From positions 19,198,001 to 19,262,000 of the forward strand of contig NC_079888.1 in the NCBI RefSeq assembly GCF_029227915.1: a stretch of 64,000 nucleotides of DNA, read 5' to 3'. This document shows positions 12,287 to 21,897 of the stretch, in pieces. The position numbers and the translations under genes are program-made. The notes beneath the pieces are model-generated. The model saw nothing but the letters and a program-made list of their open reading frames with translations. It ran no database searches and was not told where the DNA came from. Positions within the stretch are counted from its first letter, which is position 1, and every line of letters starts with the position of its first letter. This stretch comes from Hydractinia symbiolongicarpus. Taxonomy: Eukaryota > Cnidaria > Hydrozoa > Anthoathecata > Hydractiniidae.

Positions 12287-14270
12287 CTAAGCCTTTCTTT
12301 ATTGACAAGACTGCTTCATTGCACACATAAACTGCTGTCTAATTAAAGTTTCTTTCTTATGATATTTTTCAAATATCTAGCGCAAACATCAACGCTGCGT
12401 GTTTTGTCCTAAGATACAACAATGTGGGGTAACCAGTTTCAAATTTAGATTTTCTAACCTCCTTCCCAGGCTTTTGGTTCTCAACTGCTCTGCACTTCCA
12501 TGTTAAGAGCTTTTAAAAGAATAAATTTTTATATATATATCCCCTAAAGAAAAAAAAGTTAATTGAATTTTTGCTAAGAGTTTAATGTTTCTACATTTCT
12601 GTAGAATGTATATAACTATATATTCTAGAAAAAAAAGATACACAAGTTCACAGTTTCAGCTAACGATTGTTTAAATAAATCTAAAGAAACGCTCTTATTG
12701 AGAATTGAAAAAAGTAAACCATTATGGATTAAGAAGGCTCTGACCATGCATAAAAGTGAAACATTTTTTTGCAAAATATTTTGAAAAGAAAAGTTACAAT
12801 TTCTTGATATTGTTTTAGGTAGGGTGACTGGCAATAACATTCTAAATTTTCATTCCGTAAGACTAATTATTACTATAGAAAATGAGAGATATTTATAATG
12901 CCCATGGTCAAAGCCTTATTAAATTCACTCTGTTTACTTTTTTATCAATACAGAAAATAAGTAAACAACTTAAACTGTGAAGAGGTGTATTACTTATTTC
13001 TGTTGTTATAACCTCAGCTTTTCCTGGCGCATGTGAATGCACAATTACTCTTGTTATATGTGGACTCCTAATGACATATAATTGCCAATACATGTTTTGA
13101 AAAAAATGTCGCTCATTACGTTGGCAAATGCCCAACGCCGACTAAAATTAAAAAAGCTGTAAGTGCCCTTAACCCTAATCATGTTGAAGGAGGGGGCAGT
13201 AATTTAGCACCCATCCCTCCCTTCTTTAACTTTATTCCACTGTCATGGGCATATGTTAATACCTTATACTTTTGTTAATTTTATTTTTGCCTTCCAAAAT
13301 ATATATATATATGTAGAATTAATTTAATTGTTTCACTTTGCAGGAAGAGAGCACCTATTCTACTACAGTCAGTAATAATACACTCAATCATAGTGCTGTG
13401 TTTTTTCCTGCACGCGCAGAAACCGAGGTAACTTTTCCGCTTAGTTTGTTTAAATTTTTATCTTCATTTCTGCGTGCGCATCAGGAATTACGTAATCACT
13501 TACAACTTAGACGCGTGTGTGCAAGTAAATATCGTTACTGTGTTTCTGTGTTTTACAGCGGACAATAAATCCTACATAAATGGGTCACATGTTACAAAAA
13601 AACTGGAGCTGGGATGAAAATTTAGCTAGCTATAGAGCTAATAGCTAGCTAGCTTGCCTGCTTCTTGCATTGATTGCATTCAATTGGCATGTTTGCATGT
13701 TTGTGCCAAACTGTATATCAATCAGTATATAAGCTTTTTGGGGGGTGTACAGTGTAGCTAGCTAATCAATCACCAGCCGTAATACGTTGTGTTGTAAAAA
13801 CTTGAATTATTAAAAAGTAGGGCATATGACCGTCTTCTCCAGCCAGTTTGTCCACACGAATGGTACTTTTAAACTCCCCCTGGTGTTTTGCTTGCTCCGT
13901 CCTGGTTTGTGAACGCCATCCCGATATATTAACCGCATCCCCTGGCCCTTTTGTATACCGCCGATTAAAGCTACGCGGAAAAAGCTTCAGGGACTGCGCT
14001 AGCGTGCCTTACAACGCAATGGTCACTTCCCATAAAAAGCAGGGGCGGATCTAGCAAATTTTCTTAGTAGGTCATCATGCGGCGCATCATGACCTACTAA
14101 CCCTGAAATAGGCTTAAACGTGAACGAAAAATAACCTCGTATGCAGACGTGTTTTATTTAGGCCTTGATAACAGAAACGAAACCTTCCCATAAACGCCGC
14201 ATTTCTGCTTGCATAAACACTTTGAATATAAAAAGAAGGATCACTTAAATGTATTTACGGCAAGCAATAT
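12287..14270. other. Intergenic, no gene recognised; TAGC tetranucleotide runs
   Basis: Short open frames here lack domain-like features. A TAGCTAGC run is visible at about 13622-13653 and again near 13756-13765. An imperfect palindrome with AGTAGGTCAT / ATGACCTACT arms lies at 14066-14099. Nothing else is supported. Confidence 0.5.
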
Positions 14271-14485
14271 CACAGAGATCGTTTGCAAAAGAAAGCTCAA
14301 ATGGTTCGGTCATGTCTGTAGACTGCCTCCTTACAGTATAGCGAAGAAAGCTTTTATTTAAAGAGGATTTCGTAAGCACGCGAAGACGAGAAAGACCGGC
14401 GAGACGATGGATTGACTTGATTGAAGAAGACACCGCAAAAGATCGCAAAAGTGGCGAAGACTTGTGGACACAATGTGGGTGAAGC
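14270..14485 (+). pseudogene. Remnant of another LINE RT tail, frameshifted
   Basis: One frame reads RKLKWFGHVCRLPPYSIAKK (from about 14293), a typical reverse-transcriptase tail motif. A shifted frame continues RRRERPARRWIDLIEEDTA and ends near 14482. Stops and the frameshift show decay. It belongs to a different LINE family from the three copies with an ATG tail. Confidence 0.7.
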
Positions 14486-14814
14486 CCCTATTGGGGTATT
14501 CGTTAGCATGAATCATTCTAAGACTGTTTCGTCCAATGTCAGCATGCCTAGGACAAACGGAAAATATAATGACATTATAGTTCGTTAAGCCCGACATGGA
14601 CAATCATGCTGCCGCTTCGGAAACCAGGTACTGTAAGGAAAATTAAATTTTTATTTATAGAAAGAGATTATTGTTAAAGTGGAAGTAAAGAAATGGCTCT
14701 GTCATCCACACGCACAAGAATTATCATTACAGCTAGCTGTTTTATTATTATTGAATTATTTTTAATTAAATTATTTAACCAGGATAACCTCTTCAGTTTC
14801 TATTGGTACTGCTT

Positions 14815-15015
14815 TTGGGGTCCTGCGAAGGGGGTCCTAGTGCATTTAAAGCTCCCATTTGAGCTACGAAAGTCGTGCAAGTACAGCAATCGCCCAACTA
14901 GACAACCGCCTATCCTACTCATGCTGAGCGCTAAGCTGGCATGACTCGGCCACGTTTTGAACTTAAGACCTACCGCACTGAAAGCGAACGCTTTACCATA
15001 AGGCTACCAGTCGGT
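14815..15015 (-). mobile_element. tRNA-derived SINE
   Basis: On the minus strand the sequence starts like a tRNA: GACTGGTAGCCTTATGGTAA, with a good RNA polymerase III A box (TAGCCTTATGG, about 15006-14996). A 7-nt anticodon-like loop TTTCAGT sits in a short CGC/GCG stem, followed by a degenerate B box (AAGTTCAAAAC, about 14965-14955). A non-tRNA body follows toward 14815. The B-box region has lost the canonical GGTTCGA, so it is probably an inactive copy. The 3' boundary is approximate. Confidence 0.65.
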
Positions 15016-15489
15016 ATCACATCATCGGAAAAACAAATGTACGTATATAAATACGCTAAGAAGGTAAATGAAAGAAACTAAAAAGAAGGTAATTGAATTT
15101 ATAACGTTATCATCACCTTCTTCACCACCATATAGTATTTAAGCATTAGAGGAAGCTTAGAAAGAAAAAAAAGACTTAGTTGCTCCTTTACCCAGGTACT
15201 GACAACGGAGCCTACTGAGCCCGGGAACAATTTTAAAGTCAAGCAGGTTTATCATCACCAAAAAAAATTGGGGGAGGGGGGAGGGAGGTAAATTATGAAA
15301 CTTATTACAGAAAGTAGTTCCTTTAGGTGTTGATTCGGACAAAAATTATATTTTATCCTTTTTAAACTGTATTTAAAAAGGATGAAACAATTTTATTTAT
15401 TTTATTTCTTGATTATTTTAAGGTGTAAACAATCAAAGTATATATTGACATAAGGCTACATAGAAAAATAATTTAATTTAAACATTTTA

Positions 15490-15790
15490 CTCAAAAACCA
15501 ATGTCCGTTTTTAACAGCAAACTTAAACATGACTGACGAGGTGGATGGTACAAATTCTTTGTGTATATGTAACAAAGCTAAGCTATTTAACCTCTGTCAC
15601 CATTGTACTGCGATTGTAGTTCTTAAGCCTTCTTATTACAGAGAAAGAACGTTCACATTCGCAGGATGTCACTGGCAATGTTGCAAGTATTGTTAATGCT
15701 ACAGTCAAATTATAACGATATAATTGCTTTAGAGTGGCTGAAATATTATCAGGATAACTATCCTGCATCTCCTAGTACTTATGCCAGAGA
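15490..15790 (-). pseudogene. hAT-family transposase C-terminal (dimerisation) remnant
   Basis: Minus-strand residues around 15700-15583 read LPVTSCECERSFSVIRRLKN and then NYNRSTM, the hallmark of the hAT C-terminal dimerisation domain (CERSFS). A stop in that frame is followed, one frame over, by RLNSLALLHIHKEF, which is the expected continuation. The copy therefore carries a frameshift and is dead. I could not follow the upstream catalytic part. Confidence 0.8.
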
Positions 15791-16311
15791 TCTTGCTAAG
15801 CATCAAGAGCTAAAAAGTTTGGCATGCTCTCAGAAAAAAATTACAAAAAGCTGTAAACTTGTCTTTTCATCCCAATAGACCATGTCTACCAACTAAAGAC
15901 ATTTTAAAATGGCTACCTCCTTTAGCAAGTCCTCTTGTTTTTGTCTGCATTAAATGCAGAATTGTAGACAGACATATTGAGAAAACCTTTCATGGATTTA
16001 AAGAGACTTTCTGGGACAGAAGAAAATAGAGGATGCTTACAGTCAAAGCTAGTGTTCATAATTAGTTCCACTGACACAATAATTAGCAACTCGTTAACCA
16101 TCACATCTTTCCAAAACAAACACAACGCCATAGAACTGTACAGGCAATTTCCATTGACCTGAGACCCGTTATAAAAATAGGTATTGCTAGCTACTCGAAA
16201 ACTTTAGCTACACATATACCATTTTGTCAAAAAACTGCCTATTAAAGGTTTGTTTACGAAATCTTAAAGCATCTCTAACTCTGCTTTCTCGAACATTCAG
16301 CTTCATTTGTC

Positions 16312-16671
16312 TTAAACTTTGTGAAAAATTCTAAAAAAAAATTCTTTAGAATCTAAATATTTGTGGTCGTGATGGTCATCAACGATATTGACGTTTAGAG
16401 CAGGTTGATTTAGTTTTAAAAATTTCGTGAAATCCAAAGGGTTACTACTCCGCAAACCTTGTTTTGTAAACAAATGGTTTAAAAACACTGGTATTTGCTG
16501 TTGGTTTCGTGAATATGTGAGTGCTCTGTGCCTTAGTAAGATACATTTACAAAAGCATTTCCATTTTGTGTACACATGTTTCGTCGCGCCATCATTTATT
16601 CGTAAGCCTATGGAGAGTACCGTTTCCCCAATCGAAAACATTACAGTATTTCTGCGCAACCTCTTCTCCAT
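16312..16671 (-). CDS. Unrecognised open frame, 119 residues, doubtful
   Basis: An uninterrupted minus-strand frame starts MEKRLRRN and has a DDHHDH cluster near its end. I recognise no family. It sits in transposon-rich sequence next to a hAT remnant and may be transposon debris or chance. Confidence 0.15.
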   Translation of the reverse strand: MEKRLRRNTVMFSIGETVLSIGLRINDGATKHVYTKWKCFCKCILLRHRALTYSRNQQQIPVFLNHLFTKQGLRSSNPLDFTKFLKLNQPALNVNIVDDHHDHKYLDSKEFFFRIFHKV

Positions 16672-16737
16672 GACTTGTTAGGTATTTATACTTGGACAGG
16701 TCCTTAATAGGTTGAATGCGAAGTGAGTAAATCTTCA

Positions 16738-17650
16738 ACAGCGGCGGCGGGCTTTTTTAAAGTACTATCCGTAGTCCCGTCGACAAGTAGTTTTTTTATT
16801 AGTCGGTAGTTTATTAGAGATGATCGATAGTTTCATAGAGATGGTCGGTAGTGTTGATCACAGGGCCTGCAGCATTTTTTGATATATGCGGATAGTACTC
16901 ATCTTAATGCAAGGGGATAAAATGTTGCAACATCAACAACGATGGAGAGTTATATAGAAAGTGATGTTGTTTTGTTTACAAAAGTAGAAATATAAATATA
17001 TATGGCAAGAGAACACGTGTTATCATTAAATGAATGATACTAATTTGGAGGTACTAAAAACCGGCGAGCTCCTACTAAACAATTTTGTATATACTTGTAG
17101 ACACTCCATATGTACTGTCGAACATTTATTCCAGACCTTTCGGTCGTTGCAATCTTTTGTGTATGAAAATTACGTTCCATATCTTTCGCTTTGTCGCACT
17201 ATGTTTATGTCCCTTCAGCTCATTGTATTACGTTATCTTAAACTTTTCCTTTATATTTCGTATAAAGAACATTCGATTTTATAAAAAGTTCGATTGATAT
17301 ACACAAAGAGATTTTTGAATGTTTACAATTTAGAATTTTTAAAATCCTCCTCATTTCAAAAGTGACTTCCAAGCGAAGCTTCAACAACATAGCAAGATTA
17401 AAAAAGTAAATTATGAAGACGATGTTAGTTTTTAAATTGTAGACGAAGATTCAATTTCATTCTGATCGCCTTTCCTTTGTTCCATAATTTCCCTCTAACT
17501 TAAACCTAACATATGTCAACAGCTGCATTCAAATCACTCGCACCCGTGTGACCCGCAAAATTCTAAATAAATCTACCGCCTACTAAAACGACTTTTGTCG
17601 CATAATAAAACTTCTAAATACTAAAAAGCGCGGCGGCCGGAGCGCGGCAG
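16738..17650. mobile_element. MITE-like element with long imperfect inverted ends
   Basis: The left arm (about 16740-16820: GGCGGCGGGCTTTTTT, then CGACAAGTAGTTTTTTTATT and CGGTAGTTTATT) is matched inverted by the right arm (about 17570-17645, minus strand: CCGCCGCGCTTTTTAG, CGACAAAAGTCGTTTTAG, CGGTAGATTTATT). Ends are approximate and no target-site duplication was resolved. Confidence 0.55.
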
Positions 17651-17936
17651 CAAATGTGCACGCCCGCCCGTGTGGCTAGCCCCGTTTACAACCAGGGTCT
17701 AAAACGGATTAAATCCGAAATAAGTTTAAACAAAAAAACATAACATGGCGGAGAAGAAGTGGCCAAAGTTGGGAATAGTGATGAATTTTTAGCATTAACG
17801 ATAGCTGCGTAAAAATTATGTGATGGATAAATATTGGATACTTCATATATAAGAATTGAAAGGGGATAACAAATATTTAAATATAAATATATTTTTAAAA
17901 ATATTATACGCTTGTTGGTCTTCCCACAGCCATTAC

Positions 17937-18621
17937 TACGATGGCCCCTATGGCTCACGTTTCTTCCAATTTAAAAACACTTCTCTTGTATGATCCAAAC
18001 AGTTCTCTTCTGTATTCTCATCTTCTCTTCTGCATTTTGACACTTCTCTTCTGCACTTAACACTTCTCTGCATGTGGCCCCAAACTTTCTCTTCACAAGT
18101 AATTTTTAAAATCTGGTCCGCAATTTTACACCCATGGTCTGTATAATTTTTTTCATTTTTCGCAAAAGCATACTTGGCTAACACGTGCTCAATTTACGAA
18201 TAAAAATATTTTTATTAAAATATTGTAGCAGGTCCCGAAGCATGTGCATGAATAAAATGATAACACAAATCAATTCAGATCAGTAGCAAAGTATTTAATT
18301 TTATTTATCAAGAGACACAATATATATGAAAATATAATATATGAAAAACGCAAAAAACCTGGAAGTGACGGGTCGGTCATTTATTCAAAAAACGTGAGTT
18401 AGCAAAATATAGCTCAATCAATATTCCGGACCGGAATTGGGTCTGGAAATTTTTTGAGTTCATGGAAGAAAAGTGTTTCTCACTTTGGAAGAGAAATGTT
18501 TCGAACAGAAGAGAAGATTTCAGAGGAAAGAACAGAAGTGGTTTAACTAAGAAGACAAGTGTTTTGAGTAAGAAGAGAAGTTTTTTATTAAGAAGAGAAG
18601 TGAGCCATAAGGGCCATCGTA
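17937..18621. mobile_element. 685-bp MITE with TACGATGGCCC ends and CATTAC flanking repeats
   Basis: The left end TACGATGGCCCCTATGGCTC (17937) is matched inverted by the right end (minus strand from 18621: TACGATGGCCCTTATGGCTC). CATTAC occurs immediately outside both ends (17931-17936 and 18622-18627). The arms continue into many copies of an AGAAGAGAAGTG-like motif, on the minus strand near the left end (17960-18060) and the plus strand near the right end (18465-18610). No transposase frame is seen. Confidence 0.75.
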
Positions 18622-18929
18622 CATTACCCACCATTATTATTGTGCTTCACTCTCAGAGAGAACTGATTGAAAAAGGCGCACAGAAACTCTATTTAAAACA
18701 GGTGCCCATCAACAAACAAATAGATTTTTTGTCTTCATCTAAGGTTGTGTATGTTCCATAATGGCCCACCATAAGACAATGAGTATCTACTGGTTATAGT
18801 AAGGTCTTTGGAATGTTAAAATTGTTTATCGAATATCTTGTGTAATATATACCCTTGCTTAGTTTCTAGAAACTGATGTGTGAAGGCCTTTTAGATGCAA
18901 TGCCATACCTGTTTTATACATAATCAACA

Positions 18930-19255
18930 GAACGTTGGTGTATGTTCAGTTTTTAGATACTTATGGCCCTTATTTCTCTCAATAATGATTCGGCTATGGT
19001 GTATCTGTCCTTGCTTTTGGTTACTGTAAATTATTTTTCTAAGCTTAGAATGATTAGTGCTATAGCCCAGACAATGTTTCAATACGTTAAATAGCTGTGA
19101 GTAAAGAAAAAAGTATGAATGTTTAAGACAATGAAAATTTAGTAATGACTTCGCTTTGTATAATATTTCAATATTGTTGGAAATCTTATTCTCTACTGTT
19201 TTTATATAAGTTTTCCAAGACAGGCTTTCGTTAAAGAACACATAAAAAGTTGAGA
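18930..19255 (-). pseudogene. LINE reverse-transcriptase C-terminal fragment
   Basis: The minus-strand frame 19241-18924 reads FFNESLSWKTYIKTVENKIS, then ILYKAKSLLNFHCLKHSYF and LRKIIYSNQKQGQIHHSRII. This is the usual pattern following the RT catalytic core in Jockey/RTE-type LINEs (FNESLSWK..I..V..KIS). The catalytic core is not present. It is a 5'-truncated copy unrelated to the ATG-tailed family. Confidence 0.75.
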
Positions 19256-19625
19256 AAACTTTCCCCTTTTATGCTATTCTCATTTATATATACATAGATC
19301 TGGAAGTTTTAATGGTAAGTCGTCTGTTTTAAAATTTTTGCAGAATACCGTTATTTTGTTTTATTTACATTTAGGGACAGTTTGTTTGCTTGACTAGTGT
19401 CACTAGCATATACTCTTATGACCTAAATATTTGTTTGTTTGTTTGTGTAGTTCTAAGAGTGTTCAGTTTGTTTTGATTTAAGAGCACAGTGCTTGCCTAG
19501 ACTCCTTTTTTTTAACGTCATGATGGCTAAATTTTGTCGGGTTATTTTCCAACATGATTGCATAGTCTGATAAGGCCATTCTTTGCATAGCTAATTTCTA
19601 GTTGAACAAGCAAACCCCAGGATCC

Positions 19626-19661
19626 CGCAATTACAGTATTTGTCAAAATACTGTAATTGCG
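19626..19661. repeat. Near-perfect palindrome
   Basis: CGCAATTACAGTATT and its inverted complement AATACTGTAATTGCG are separated by only a few bases, giving arms of at least 15 bp. It lies 56 bp outside the left end of the neighbouring MITE. Confidence 0.85.
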
Positions 19662-19716
19662 CAAAACCAAAATCCATCAAGTTTAAAGTGAAAGTTTCGA
19701 ATTTCTGTTACTTTTT

Positions 19717-20411
19717 CAGGCCATTTCTAGAATAAAACTATGCCTGAGCTACAAAAAGCACCCGCTAAAAAAATTATGAGTGCTATGGTGTGCAAAAAAT
19801 CACACTCGTAAGCAAAATTTACAAGTGCGATGTGAATATTTGCAAGTGTGATTCACACTTAACTATTTTTTGTTTACCGCAACATTGTATGTTATTTAAG
19901 ATGTACAGAAATGATTTGCTATATGTTTTTGGCATTAAATATATTTCTAAACATTTTTGATTTCTCTTTCCCCTTTTAAAAAGATTTTTTAAACTTTATT
20001 CAACATGTTTTTTCTTTGGTATTACATCACGAAAACATTCGTCCGAAAGCTGTATTAAGGTACAGGACACCTAACCTCTCTCATGTTCTGGTTATATTTA
20101 ACTTGCATGGGTGCGCACTCTTCTCACAGTATTCTCTATAACAAAGGTCGGACTGACTTGTGGCATGGTTCCAAATGGTCTTCTGTCTTTCGTTCGTGTT
20201 TCAGTGTAATGCACCAGCTGAGCATAAGAGTGTCAGCATGAAGGGGCCGACTTTAATGTTCTCTATACTTTTTAAACAATTCAATCACAAAGAAATAAGT
20301 GTTACTTTAATCAGCATAATTGCCTTTTTTAGAAAAAGAAAAAATTCACGAGTGCGATAAAAATTATTTTATGAGTGTGCAGGCGAGTGCGCTTGCTCAA
20401 GGAATGGCCTG
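19717..20411. mobile_element. 695-bp MITE with CAGGCCATT ends
   Basis: The left end CAGGCCATTTCTAGA (19717) is matched inverted by the right end (minus strand from 20411: CAGGCCATTCCTTGAG). CTTTTT flanks both sides (19711-19716 and 20412-20417). The right 250 bp match the element at window positions 1-287. Internally there are GTGTGA/CACACTCG-type motifs. No transposase frame. Confidence 0.75.
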
Positions 20412-20534
20412 CTTTTTAATGCTTCATTCCTATCAAAAAACTTGACATGTTATTGTTATATTCTAGGTTGCTTAGAAGTTAAGTAAGACTTGAGTATATG
20501 TATATGTGACTGTCCAGGGGAATTTAATAACAAA

Positions 20535-21735
20535 TGCTAGCTAACATTTAACGCTATAACATTATAAACGCTAATACAATTTTTTTTGTAATGGTAATAA
20601 CGTTAAGATGATAATAATAATTAGCGTTAAAATAATTCTATTAACGTTAGAAAGCATGATTACGCCATTTTGATTTTTCGTTTGCTTGAAAAGTTTCTTA
20701 TTTAGCTAATGTCATATAATGCAAACAGAGCTGAGACCTTTCCTGCACAACTTTTGTCGGGCAATACGTCCAATAGATTTCCTTCTTTGGATCTCAGAAT
20801 TATGGAATAGTCCTGGTCCTTTTAATCCACGAACAAGCCTATTCCTAACCGAACTGACCATCCTAGCTAATTCACCAACTCCTGACTTAGTTAAAAAATT
20901 TATGTAGACATAAATCTCTTTTGGCTGACCCCTTCGTCCTTGGTAACCAGGTCTTACACAAGAAATCCACCCATGCGGTTCTTAACTAATGCGGAGGTGA
21001 ATGCTGAGTGAGCACGGATAAAGCAAGTCTGCAAAACAGCACTTACAGGCAGAATAGACATTTTATCATGGATTTAATTGAAGATAATTTCTTCATTTGA
21101 CAAAACAATTAGAAATCATAGCAGGTCCAAATTTAATAGATTCTTTCCTTTATGCCGCAAGTGTTATTCAAACAATTTGAAACAATTTCTATATATATAA
21201 ACTTTGTTAAAATGTAGCTGAATTTTCTGAATGAATTTTGAAGTTTGATTTAACCCACGTGAATATTTTTTTTAATCTGAAACCGAGGCATATTTTTGCC
21301 TATTTGTTTGTGATGACCTGGCAAACAAACAATAAATTTACGAAAATAACAGTATAGTCATGCATTCCAATATGGACATGTAAAAAAGGAATTTTTCTAC
21401 CGCAAAATAGATGCACAACAAAGCAAAATAGATGCACAACATGCGTTTTATATCACTTGATTTACATGTTTATTTGATGCGTTACCTGATTTAAACTTGC
21501 AAATCATTGCACACCTACTCAAAAAAGACTGTAAGAACGCATTGTGGGCTATCTATTTTAATACATCGATGGAATGTGGCCCTATTATTTTTTTTTAAAA
21601 AATTCTTTAGCTTAAGAATGGTTTTAATGTTAATTTAGCGCTATTAACGTTATTATCGAACATTAGCGCTATTTTATAATGATAATTAACGCTATAATGT
21701 TATCTCATGTTAACGTTATAACGGTAAGGTGGACT
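20535..21735. repeat. AACGTTA/AACGCTA-rich element with inverted ends
   Basis: Two clusters of AACGCTA, TAGCGTTA and TAACGTTA words lie at 20550-20660 and 21625-21730. The left cluster has ATAACATTATAAACGCTAAT; the right cluster, read on the minus strand, has ATAACATTATAGCGTTAAT, so the ends are inverted copies. The central 1 kb has one 62-residue plus-strand frame that I do not recognise. Boundaries are approximate. Confidence 0.55.
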
Positions 21736-21897
21736 TTATTTAGCGTTAATTCTTTTGTTCTAACTTTAAAGTTTGACGCTAATTTGGTGTACACGCTAAA
21801 GTTGGACACCAAAAAAGTTGCCTACAAAGCTTACCTAAATTACTATATAACAGTAATTTTTATATTTAAAGCAAAGAAACACTATATACAATAAAGA

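Noticed and set aside
13338-13568. 76-residue plus-strand frame
   Set aside because: No recognisable domain, no splice or family support; likely chance.
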